From NCBI GenBank assembly GCA_003222895.1, contig QHXI01000066.1, positions 1 through 64,000 of the forward strand: a stretch of DNA of 64,000 nt, read 5' to 3'. This DNA comes from Acidobacteriota bacterium (lineage in GTDB: Bacteria; Acidobacteriota; Blastocatellia; Pyrinomonadales; Pyrinomonadaceae). Below are positions 1 through 7,790 of the stretch, one piece after another. Numbering within the stretch: position 1 is the stretch's first letter; each line of letters opens with the position of its first letter. Under the pieces are notes generated by a model that ran no database searches, was not told the DNA's origin, and was given only the letters and a program-made list of their open reading frames with translations. The position numbers and the translations under genes are program-made.

Positions 1-1
1 G

Positions 2-91
2 GATGCGAAGCACTTTGAGTATCTTGAGAAATATAATACGCGGGTGGTGACGTCGTCCGTGCCTTCGATTGGAACGGCAATCGTTCATTAA
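2..91 (+). CDS. C-terminal end of an unrecognised protein (partial)
   Basis: An open frame enters from the left edge and ends at TAA 89-91, giving 29 residues that finish VPSIGTAIVH. The fragment is too short to assign to a family. The codons look ordinary for this genome and the REP-like repeats start only after it, which fits a real gene end. It could also be a chance open frame. Confidence 0.4.
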   Translation, partial: DAKHFEYLEKYNTRVVTSSVPSIGTAIVH

Positions 92-129
92 TAATTTGAA
101 GCACGGCCAATGCGCATATAAACGCGTTT

Positions 130-302
130 AGCTCCGTAGGAGCCGAATGTTTATAGCTACAGCGATTACAAACCAGTCTAAGCTCCGTAGGAGCGAAATG
201 TCTCACAGAGTACCGAGTCCGGCTTTGAAACATTTCGCTCCTACGGAGCTCTCGAATTTCAGGTCCGCTTCAACCTATAGACATTTCATCCCTACGGGAT
301 GT
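130..302. repeat. Cluster of four REP-like palindromic repeats
   Basis: Copies of one motif (AGCTCCGTAGGAGCGAAATG core) lie at 130-153 (forward), 181-200 (forward), 231-250 (exact reverse complement of 181-200) and 275-302 (variant ending CCCTACGGGATG, inverted). Each carries a small GTAGG/CCTAC palindrome, and the outer copies carry a TTTATAG or CTATAGA tail. The 181-250 pair forms a 20-bp perfect stem around a 30-nt loop. This is the layout of REP/BIME elements, which are usually moved by RAYT transposases; no RAYT gene is in the window. Confidence 0.8.
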
Positions 303-376
303 TTTGACTAGCGAATCTTAAAAGAGAAAAATGAGAGTTCGATCTTTGCTTCACATTTTCCAGCCAACAGTCGTTT

Positions 377-1387
377 ATGGAACACATTAGGTACTCGGTG
401 GCCTGTTGCCAAACAGACATGCCGAATCCGATCGAGCGCAAGCAGATGCGGGCGAACACGGATCGCATATTGTCGATGATCGATTCGGCCGTGGCGGGCG
501 CCGCTCCCTTCCTGCCAGTACGACTCCTCGTGTTTCCCGAGTTCGCGCATTCAGCGCCGGTGTTTGAAACGGCGAAGGAATTGATTGCTAAACTCGCGAT
601 CGAGATTCCCAACGAACACACCGAACGTCTACAGAACAAAGCGCGCGAACACAATGTCTACATTCAAAGCGGCTCGATGTTGGAAGTCGATTCAAAATGG
701 CCGGGGCGTGTTTTCAATGCGACGTGTTTGATCGGACCCGAAGGAATTGTCTACAAGTATCGCAAGGTCAACACGTGGATTCCCTACGAAGTTCACACCA
801 GCCCGCATGACATCGAAGGTTACGATGAGCCACTCTTTCCCGTCGCTGACACGCCGATTGGAAAGCTTGGCTGCGCGATTTGTTACGACTGGTTATTCCC
901 GGAAACCATGCGTCAACTCGCCGCGAACGGCGCGGAAGTTTTGATTCGGGCTTCAGCTTACATGGATCCCTGGGGAGCGACTGAGCCGATGGCCTGGTGG
1001 ACAGTCATCAATCGCGCGCGTGCGATCGAAAACATTGCTTACGTTGTCGCGGCAAATCAGGGCGCGAGCCTGAAACACTATCCGCCGTATTCATGGCCCG
1101 GTGGCAGTCAGATAGTCGATTACGACGGACGTATGTTGGCAGAAGCATCGCCTGGACCAGGCGAACGAATTGTCACGGCGCCTATAGACATTTCCGCAGT
1201 GCGACATGAACGCACTTCGCGTCGCGGGCATCACATGCTCGCACACCTGCGTACGGAAGCATATCCGGTCTATTCGAAGCATCAGTATCCGCCGAAGATT
1301 GGCGCAGAGATTTCGTACGAAACAAATAACGAGTTGATTGATGAAGCGAAGCGGCGACTTAACGACGGAAAGAACGATGAATCGTGA
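377..1387 (+). CDS. Carbon-nitrogen hydrolase (nitrilase/amidase superfamily)
   Basis: A 336-residue protein of the nitrilase superfamily, which hydrolyses carbon-nitrogen bonds of amides or nitriles through a Glu-Lys-Cys triad. All three landmarks are visible: Glu in LLVFPEFAHS (about residue 54), Lys in VYKYRKVN (about 125) and Cys in LGCAICYDWLFPE (about 161). There is no signal peptide, so it is probably cytoplasmic. The substrate cannot be read from sequence. It is the first gene after the repeat cluster, and its last 11 bases overlap the start of the CRTAC1 gene, suggesting coupled translation although the products act in different compartments. Confidence 0.9.
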   Translation: MEHIRYSVACCQTDMPNPIERKQMRANTDRILSMIDSAVAGAAPFLPVRLLVFPEFAHSAPVFETAKELIAKLAIEIPNEHTERLQNKAREHNVYIQSGSMLEVDSKWPGRVFNATCLIGPEGIVYKYRKVNTWIPYEVHTSPHDIEGYDEPLFPVADTPIGKLGCAICYDWLFPETMRQLAANGAEVLIRASAYMDPWGATEPMAWWTVINRARAIENIAYVVAANQGASLKHYPPYSWPGGSQIVDYDGRMLAEASPGPGERIVTAPIDISAVRHERTSRRGHHMLAHLRTEAYPVYSKHQYPPKIGAEISYETNNELIDEAKRRLNDGKNDES

Positions 1388-3176
1388 TCGGCGAAGTGTT
1401 TGGTGGCCGCACTCGATCATCCTCTTGATCGTCTGCGCGGCAGGCGTCGTCGCGCAACAACCGACGCCCACACCTCGTCCCGGCCGCTCATACAGCTCTG
1501 ATGAGTTGCCGAAGACGCCGCCACCTCCCGGGCCCAAAGGCCAATCACCGGTGACGTTCACCGACGTAACCGCGCTGAGCAAGATCAATTTCAAACATGC
1601 GGGATCGCCGACTTCGCAAAAGTATCTGCTCGAGACTATGGGTGGCGGCGTGGCCATCTTTGATTATGACAACGACGGCCGGATGGATCTGTTCTTCACA
1701 AACGGTGCGCTGTTGACGGATCCGATGCCGAAAGGATTGGCGCCAGATAAGAGCGGCCCTAAATTTTGGAATCGTCTTGATCATCAAAAAGCTGACGGGA
1801 CCTTCGAAGATGTAACTGAGCGCGCCGGATTAAAAGGCGAAGGTTTCAGCATGGGAGTCGCGACCGGCGATTACGACAATGACGGGTACGTCGATCTCTA
1901 TGTGACCGGTTATGGCGAGAATCATCTGTATCATAACAACGGCAATGGCACGTTCACTGACGTGGCGAAGAAGCTTGGCGTTGCCGACGGCGGATGGTCA
2001 ACGAGCGCGGCCTGGATCGATTACGATCGTGACGGGCGGCTGGATTTATTTGTGGCGCGTTACCTCGACTGGGATTTCGAGAAGGGCGCGATTCTCTGCG
2101 GTGACAGTCGCGGCACCCGCGCTTATTGTCATCCCGAAAATTTTCAGGGCGCGACGAATATTCTTTATCGCCAAAGACCTGACGGGACGTTCGAAGACGT
2201 CAGTGCGAAAGCCGGAATTGCCGATCCGAATGGAAAAAGTTTAGGCGTCGCAATCGCAGATTTCGATAACGACGGTTGGCCGGACATCTTCGTCGCGAAT
2301 GACAGCGTGCGACAGGAGTTGTATCACAATCTTGGGAACGGAAGATTTGAAGACGTTGCCGTTATGACCGGCGCGGGTTATGACGAAGACGGAAAAACTT
2401 TTGCGGGCATGGGCGTCGATGCGAGCGATTATGATAACGACGGTTATCCGGACGTTTTCATCACCACGCTTTCGTATCAAACGTATCCGTTGTATCACAA
2501 CAACGGCGATCTGAGTTTCAGCTATGCGACCAAGACGACCGGCGTGGGACAGATTACGTTTATAAATTCCGGTTGGGGAACGCATTTCATCGATGCAGAT
2601 AACGACGGACTGCGCGACATTTTTGTGGCGCAGAGTCACGTGCTCGATACGATCGAGAAATCGACGGGCTATCTCAAGTACAAACAAACTCCGCTGTTGA
2701 TGAGGAACACGGGCAAAGGATTTGTTGACGTCTCAGCGACGGCGGGCGCTCCATTCACTCAACCGATTGTCGCGCGCGGAGCCGCGTTCGGCGACCTGAA
2801 TAACGATGGACAGATTGATATCGTGCTCGGAATTCTTAACGACGCGCCGGTAATCTTGCGAAACAACGGAACGAAAAATCATTGGTTAGGAATTCGACTG
2901 GTTGGGTCGCAATCGAATCGGAGCGGCATCGGTGCACGCGTGTCGGTGATTTACAGCGATGGTCGTCGTCAAATCTTTGATGCTTCCACCTCAGGCAGTT
3001 ATCTTTCCGCGAATGATCCACGCATGATTGTAGGGTTGGGAACCGCAAACGGAATTCGCAGTGTCGAAGTTCGCTGGCCTGACGGTCGAGTTGAGATGAT
3101 CACGAGTCCGGAAATCGATCGATACGTCACTCTTAACGAATCTTCTCAGAGTAATCAAATCCGAGCTGCAAGATGA
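1377..3176 (+). CDS. Secreted CRTAC1-family protein (FG-GAP repeats + ASPIC/UnbV)
   Basis: A 599-residue exported protein. ATG 1377 is chosen over an upstream in-frame ATG at 1338 because it places a normal signal peptide (basic MNRDRR, hydrophobic stretch, VVAQQ) at the N-terminus. A Pro/Thr linker follows, then repeated FG-GAP/VCBS blades with calcium-binding motifs such as DYDNDGRMDLF, DYDNDGYVDLY and DFDNDGWPDIF, predicting a beta-propeller. The end (NHWLGIRLVG to VRWPDGRVE) is an ASPIC/UnbV domain. Family members are extracellular and probably bind ligands or glycans; no enzymatic role is established. A paralogue lies at 4374-6165. Confidence 0.88.
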   Translation: MNRDRRSVWWPHSIILLIVCAAGVVAQQPTPTPRPGRSYSSDELPKTPPPPGPKGQSPVTFTDVTALSKINFKHAGSPTSQKYLLETMGGGVAIFDYDNDGRMDLFFTNGALLTDPMPKGLAPDKSGPKFWNRLDHQKADGTFEDVTERAGLKGEGFSMGVATGDYDNDGYVDLYVTGYGENHLYHNNGNGTFTDVAKKLGVADGGWSTSAAWIDYDRDGRLDLFVARYLDWDFEKGAILCGDSRGTRAYCHPENFQGATNILYRQRPDGTFEDVSAKAGIADPNGKSLGVAIADFDNDGWPDIFVANDSVRQELYHNLGNGRFEDVAVMTGAGYDEDGKTFAGMGVDASDYDNDGYPDVFITTLSYQTYPLYHNNGDLSFSYATKTTGVGQITFINSGWGTHFIDADNDGLRDIFVAQSHVLDTIEKSTGYLKYKQTPLLMRNTGKGFVDVSATAGAPFTQPIVARGAAFGDLNNDGQIDIVLGILNDAPVILRNNGTKNHWLGIRLVGSQSNRSGIGARVSVIYSDGRRQIFDASTSGSYLSANDPRMIVGLGTANGIRSVEVRWPDGRVEMITSPEIDRYVTLNESSQSNQIRAAR

Positions 3177-3195
3177 ATGCAATTAGATCTTAACC

Positions 3196-3654
3196 ATGGC
3201 CGATTCATACAATAGTTATGGCCATACGTACTGGACCGTAACGACTCTCACGAGTCCATCGGGGCGCACCTCGTCTGTCACTTCATCCCAGTCTAATGGC
3301 TACAGTGCATACGCCAGAGCTGAGACTTCGCTAGCCTGGGACTGGAACGACCTCGGAGATTACTCGACTCAGAGTGCGCATTGGATGGACTGCCCGTATA
3401 TGGGAGGAAACCCATACAGTCCTACGCAGCCCTCGCAAGGGTGTTTCCCTTTCAGCCACACGTCCCTTGCTCAGAAGGCTGGCGCTTCGCACGCCGGTTA
3501 TTACTTAACCGGCTTTTCTTTTTGTTGTTGCAGCTATGCTATCGTTCCGGATTGTCACGTACGATGTGGCCCGCCGAATGTTACAACTGTGCAAGTTTTG
3601 GATTGCGCGGGCTGGGTAGAACGCCTTCAACCTGGTACGAAGTTAACGGGTTAA
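3196..3654 (+). CDS. Doubtful secreted-type ORF, Cys-rich C-terminus, unrecognised
   Basis: An open frame of 152 codons with a Ser/Thr/Tyr-rich first part and a Cys-rich second part. No family is recognised, no signal peptide is seen and no good ribosome binding site precedes ATG 3196. A strong intrinsic terminator (3493-3527) lies inside it, encoding the odd GYYLTGFSFCCC stretch, which argues against one continuous gene. A second frame ending at 3740 reads STWYEVNGLTFCVPNL and could be its shifted continuation. It may be a gene remnant. Confidence 0.3.
   Translation: MADSYNSYGHTYWTVTTLTSPSGRTSSVTSSQSNGYSAYARAETSLAWDWNDLGDYSTQSAHWMDCPYMGGNPYSPTQPSQGCFPFSHTSLAQKAGASHAGYYLTGFSFCCCSYAIVPDCHVRCGPPNVTTVQVLDCAGWVERLQPGTKLTG
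3493..3527 (+). terminator. Intrinsic terminator hairpin
   Basis: GCCGGTTA (3493-3500) pairs perfectly with TAACCGGC (3506-3513) around a 5-nt loop and is followed by TTTTCTTTTTG. This is a classic rho-independent terminator, probably ending transcription of the nitrilase/CRTAC1 unit. Confidence 0.7.
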
Positions 3655-3790
3655 CTTTCTGCGTTCCGAATCTTGCCGCTGTGATACCGTCCCCTAATGG
3701 AGCGCCGGCTTGTAAGGACGAAACTATTGTTAACCAATGATTCCGAAAGACCTGCTGAAAGGTTCGACGGTTGAGTTCTGGAGTTTTATT

Positions 3791-4174
3791 ATGCGCCGCT
3801 TTCTTTGCCTAGCCATTTGCTTGGCGACGCTGGTTCTCGGTGTCGGTTGCAGCATCTACCACAAAGTAAGGGTTAGCTATGAAGTGGGTGTCCTTCACGC
3901 TCGCGAAGACGTCTTGAAAATTGATCTCCAAGCGTTCCGCCAAGGGATAAACCAATATACATCTGAGAAAGGCGTTGCGCCACAATCGCTAGATGATTTA
4001 GTAACTGCCAGGTACATTCATAAGATCCCACCTGATCCAATTACAGAGGAGCGGAACTGGCGAGTTATACTTGCCTCTGCTGAAAATCCGTCGAATAGAC
4101 CGCCTGGCATAGTCGATGTCCGAAGCGCGGCACCGGGAAAATCATCGGACGGTAGTCTGTACAGTGAGTGGTGA
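3791..4174 (+). CDS. Pseudopilin-like lipoprotein (GspG-type C-terminal domain)
   Basis: A 127-residue predicted lipoprotein. ATG 3791 is preferred to the in-frame ATG 3737 because it gives a compact signal peptide ending in the lipobox LGVGC. The mature part (LKIDLQAFRQGINQYTSEKG, then PQSLDDLV and IPPDPIT, ending DVRSAAPGKSSDGSLYSEW) matches the periplasmic domain of type II secretion pseudopilins of the GspG kind, including the closing motif with acidic residues. True pseudopilins have a prepilin leader and hydrophobic helix; here a lipid anchor replaces it. No other type II secretion gene is nearby, so its partner is unknown. Confidence 0.75.
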   Translation: MRRFLCLAICLATLVLGVGCSIYHKVRVSYEVGVLHAREDVLKIDLQAFRQGINQYTSEKGVAPQSLDDLVTARYIHKIPPDPITEERNWRVILASAENPSNRPPGIVDVRSAAPGKSSDGSLYSEW

Positions 4175-4296
4175 AGACGTTTGATTTAGAAACTGCCCGT
4201 ACTCTCACCAAATTTCTCAATTATTACCTTCCCTACACTTGGAGGCTAATGCGCTTCGCCGCGACCTAAGTTAGAAAGTACATTCATGTGCTCGCT

Positions 4297-4325
4297 TTGA
4301 CACCTTCCTTGCTCATGCGTATTTT
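4297..4325 (+). promoter_or_regulatory. Candidate sigma-70 promoter for the second CRTAC1 gene
   Basis: TTGACA at 4297-4302, a 17-bp spacer and TATTTT at 4320-4325 lie about 50 bp before ATG 4374 in otherwise empty intergenic DNA. Spacing and -35 are ideal; the -10 matches four of six consensus positions. Confidence 0.5.
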
Positions 4326-4373
4326 CTCTAAGTCGCTCCAGTTGTATTCACATCCAACTCAAAATTATTACCA

Positions 4374-6165
4374 ATGAAAATCTTTACCCTGATTCGAAAT
4401 CATAACTCTCGCGGCGCCTTGTTGCTTGTTGCCGCAATCTTCTTCTTGTCGTCAACATTGTTTGGCCAAACGCCTCCAAAAAAGCCTGACGGCCGGCATC
4501 GTCGATCCTAAAGCGCCGATGGTCTTCGAAGATGTGACCGACAAGACTGCGATGGCGAATTTCAAACATCACGCGGGAACTCTGGCCAAGGAATACATCT
4601 TTGAAGTTCCGTCAGGCGGCGTCGCGATTTTTGATTATGACGGCGACGGTCTGCCGGACATTTATCTCGTAAACGGATCGACCATTCCCGCACTTCAAGG
4701 AAAAGAGAAGCCACCGCGCGCGGCGCTGTATCACAACCTTGGGAATTGGAAATTTGAAGATGTAACTGACAAAGCCGGCGTTGCGAACGAGCGCTGGGGC
4801 ATGGGCGTCGCGGTCGGCGATTACGACAACGATGGGCGACCCGATCTGTTTGTCAGCAATTTCGGCGTGTCGCGCTTGTATCACAATAACGGCGACGGAA
4901 CATTCACCGATGTAGCTGAAAAAGTCGGCGTCGCGCGCAAGGGTTGGAGCACGGGAGCCACTTGGGGTGACTATGACGGCGATGGGCGGCTCGATCTTTT
5001 TGTTCCGGGCTATCTCGAAATCGATCTGAATAATCTTCCGCCTAATCCGAAAGACGCGAACAAACCGGGTGGCGTGGGCCAGAACTTCTGTCAATTTCGA
5101 GGCACGCCGGTGATGTGCGGCCCGCGTAGTCTGCCCGGCGAGGGCGATACGCTTTATCACCAAAAGGCCGACGGCACGTTTGAAGATGTAAGCGTCAAGG
5201 CCGGCGTAGACGATCCGCAAAAGTACTATGGTTTTTCTTCGGCCTTTGTGAATGCAAACGAAGATAATCGTTTGGACCTAATAGTGGTGAATGACTCGAC
5301 GCCGAAGCTCTTCTACATCAACAAAGGCGACGGTACTTTCGAAGAAGTAGGTTATCCGTCCGGCGTGGCGCTCAACGAGAATGGTCGCGAACAAGCCGGC
5401 ATGGGTGTGGCGATCGGCGACTATGACAACTCGGGGCGTATGAGTTTTCACATCACGAACTTCTCAGACGACTCGAACGTGTTGTATCACAACGATGGCG
5501 ATTCGAATTTTACCGACGTGACTTTTCTGGCGGGCCTCGGTGAGATCACCTTGCCATTTCTTGGTTGGGGAACGAGCTTCATCGATTACGACAATGACGG
5601 ATGGCTTGATCTAATCGTGGCGAATGGGCACGTGTATCCGGTCGTCGATGAACATCAGTGGGGCACAAGCTACGCACAGCAGGCGTTACTGTTTCGTAAT
5701 ACGCAGAACGGAAAATTTCAGCGCGTCGGCGCAGCGGCGAACAGCGGACTGGCTTCGGCGTGGTGTGGACGAGGTCTGGCGGTCGGCGATCTTGACGGTG
5801 ATGGGCGATTAGATGAGGTGATCAATAACGCAGATTCGAAGCCGACCATATTGAAGAACGTTGTATCGCCGGCTGGTCATTGGCTGGCGCTGAAATTGAT
5901 CGGCGATGTTTCGAAGAAGAGTCCAAAAGACGCGATCGGCGCCAACGTTTATCTCACTACCGGCAAGATGCGACAGCGTCGAGACGTGATCAGCGGCGGG
6001 AGTTATTCTTCCCAGAATGATATGACTCTGCACTTCGGGCTTGGCGGATTTACAACGGTCGATAAGCTCGAGATCAAGTGGCCGGACGGAACTTCTGAAA
6101 TCGTCAGTGTTCCCGGAATCGACCGCAAACTCACCATAGCTGAAGGGCGCGGCGTCGTTAAATAG
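4374..6165 (+). CDS. Secreted CRTAC1-family protein, apparent frameshift in signal region
   Basis: A second CRTAC1 protein of about 597 residues if repaired. ATG 4374 starts a convincing signal peptide (MKIFTLIRN, hydrophobic core, STLFGQTPPKK), but that frame stops at 4509. The FG-GAP body (VFEDVTDKTAMANFKHHAG onward; DYDGDGLPDIY, DYDNDGRPDLF, DYDGDGRLDLF) and the ASPIC/UnbV end (HWLALKLIGD to IKWPDGTSEIV) lie in another frame, open from 4426. Removing one A from the A6 run at 4478-4483 joins them as TPPKSLTAGIVDPKAP. Without repair the body would begin at ATG 4426 with no export signal. Either a sequencing indel, slippage-based phase switching, or a young mutation. Confidence 0.8.
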
Positions 6166-6320
6166 GTAGTGCATTGTCCTCAACAATGCGGTAATCTGGG
6201 GGCCTGGACGGCAAAGACCCTGATTGGCATTTTCATCGGCAAGTCTGCCTTATAGAAATGATTCCTTCTTTTCCTGCTATGCCGTGATTATTCTTTCCAA
6301 GGGAGTCGGTAAGACTAAAA

Positions 6321-7514
6321 TTGAGGCGCATCGATCTTAGGAAAGTGCAGGCTGCGCGCACGGGGACGATTCGCGATATCAATCGCCAGATTGTGCTGAA
6401 CTATGTGCGCGAGCGCGAGCCGATTTCCCGCGCGGAGATTGCGCGGGAGACTGATCTGCAGCGCTCGACAGTTTCAGCGATCGTTGATGCGCTGACGGCT
6501 GAAGGTTTGGTCGAGGAGATCGGAGAGGGCGAGTCGACTGGCGGACGTCCGCCAACAATGCTACGCCTCCGAACCGCGGGAGCGATCGCTATCGGGGTTG
6601 CGGTTACACCTGATGTCACGACCGTCGCTTGCAGCGATCTGGTGGGACGCGTACTCTCGCAACGCCAATTTCCAACCGATTTGAATCATGAACGCGCTTT
6701 CGATCGAGCCATTGAAGCGATTCAGGAATGTCTGAAGCTCAAAGGCGGATCGATCGAATCGATCGGCGTCAGTCTGCCGGGCTTAGTCGATCCGTCTGCC
6801 GGCATTGCGATCTATGTGCCGTATTTCCAATGGCGCGATCTTCCGGTCGCGAAAATGATTTCTTCGGCCGTCGGTTTACCTGTCACGATTGACAACGATG
6901 CTAACGCCGTCGCTCTCGCTGAACTTTGGTTCGGCAGACCTGAAGTAAGCGATGCGCGCGACTTCATCCTCGTGCTCGCGGCAGAAGGCGTCGGAACTGG
7001 AATCGTCTTCGACGGGCAAATCTATCGCGGTGAGCGTGGCGCAGCCGGTGAGTTCGGTCACATGATTATCGGCACCAATGCTCCGGTTGAATGTTCCTGC
7101 GGCAATCGCGATTGTTGGGAAGCTTTCTCGTCTGAGCGCGCTGCGTTGGCGCGATATCAAAAATTGCGCGACTCGACCAATGACGAAATTAGCTTCAAAG
7201 AATTAGTTGACCGCGCGCTCTCAGGTGAAGCCGATGCGACGACGGCTTTGATCGAGATGGCGCTGTGTCTCGGTGTAGGTATCTCCAACCTGGTCGTAGG
7301 CTTCAGTCCCGAAGCGGTCGTTGTCGGCGGAGAAATCGTGCGAGCTTGGTCATTGGTAGAAGCAGGGCTGAAGCAAACTATCGAACACAGCGTTCGCCGC
7401 GGATTGCCGTCGGCTCGGATTCTACCCTCGACGCTCGGAGCTAATCCAACTTTGATGGGCGCGCTCAGCCTTGTTTTGGCCAGCAAATTCGCGGCTTCGG
7501 CATTCGCGGCTTGA
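6321..7514 (+). CDS. ROK-family transcriptional regulator (winged HTH + ROK domain)
   Basis: A 397-residue NagC/Mlc-like regulator. Residues about 18-75 form a winged helix-turn-helix (EPISRAEIARETDLQRSTVS), followed by the ROK sugar-binding fold with the signature around GTGIVFDGQIYRGERGAAGE and the zinc motif CSCGNRDCWE. ROK regulators bind DNA until a sugar or sugar phosphate enters the ROK domain. The proposed start is TTG 6321, preceded by AAGGGAG at a long distance; GTG 6345 is an alternative. It sits directly before the first Oar receptor and upstream of the maltodextrin genes, so control of carbohydrate uptake is a reasonable inference. Confidence 0.88.
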   Translation: MRRIDLRKVQAARTGTIRDINRQIVLNYVREREPISRAEIARETDLQRSTVSAIVDALTAEGLVEEIGEGESTGGRPPTMLRLRTAGAIAIGVAVTPDVTTVACSDLVGRVLSQRQFPTDLNHERAFDRAIEAIQECLKLKGGSIESIGVSLPGLVDPSAGIAIYVPYFQWRDLPVAKMISSAVGLPVTIDNDANAVALAELWFGRPEVSDARDFILVLAAEGVGTGIVFDGQIYRGERGAAGEFGHMIIGTNAPVECSCGNRDCWEAFSSERAALARYQKLRDSTNDEISFKELVDRALSGEADATTALIEMALCLGVGISNLVVGFSPEAVVVGGEIVRAWSLVEAGLKQTIEHSVRRGLPSARILPSTLGANPTLMGALSLVLASKFAASAFAA

Positions 7515-7587
7515 TAACCTATTCAATTCCTCAACAGGATTCGGCAAGTCTCGCCCTCAAAATTTTGCAGGTTCACAGAAAAAATCA

Positions 7588-7616
7588 TTGACAGGCTTGT
7601 AAAAGTGTACTAAAAA
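7588..7616 (+). promoter_or_regulatory. Candidate promoter upstream of the first Oar receptor
   Basis: TTGACA (7588-7593), a 17-bp spacer and TAAAAA (7611-7616) lie in the 276-bp gap between the ROK gene and the receptor. The spacer contains the small palindrome-like AGTGTACT, a possible half of a regulator site. The -35 is perfect and the -10 is weak. Confidence 0.45.
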
Positions 7617-7790
7617 CTTCGTTCGTCTAGACAACAAACTCTATCGATAAGGTTTTTCGGATGTCGGTGGTGATAATGCCAAGACATCGATCAACTTGGC
7701 GCAACAGCACACAAAGATTCGATAACGCACTCGATGACTAAAAGGCCACGAGTGCATTCCTGCATCCTGACGTCAATGCGAGGTTCAGCT

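Noticed and set aside
6171-6189. GCATTGT/ACAATGC hairpin after the second CRTAC1 gene as a terminator
   Set aside because: The 7-bp stem is perfect, but there is no T-tract after it.
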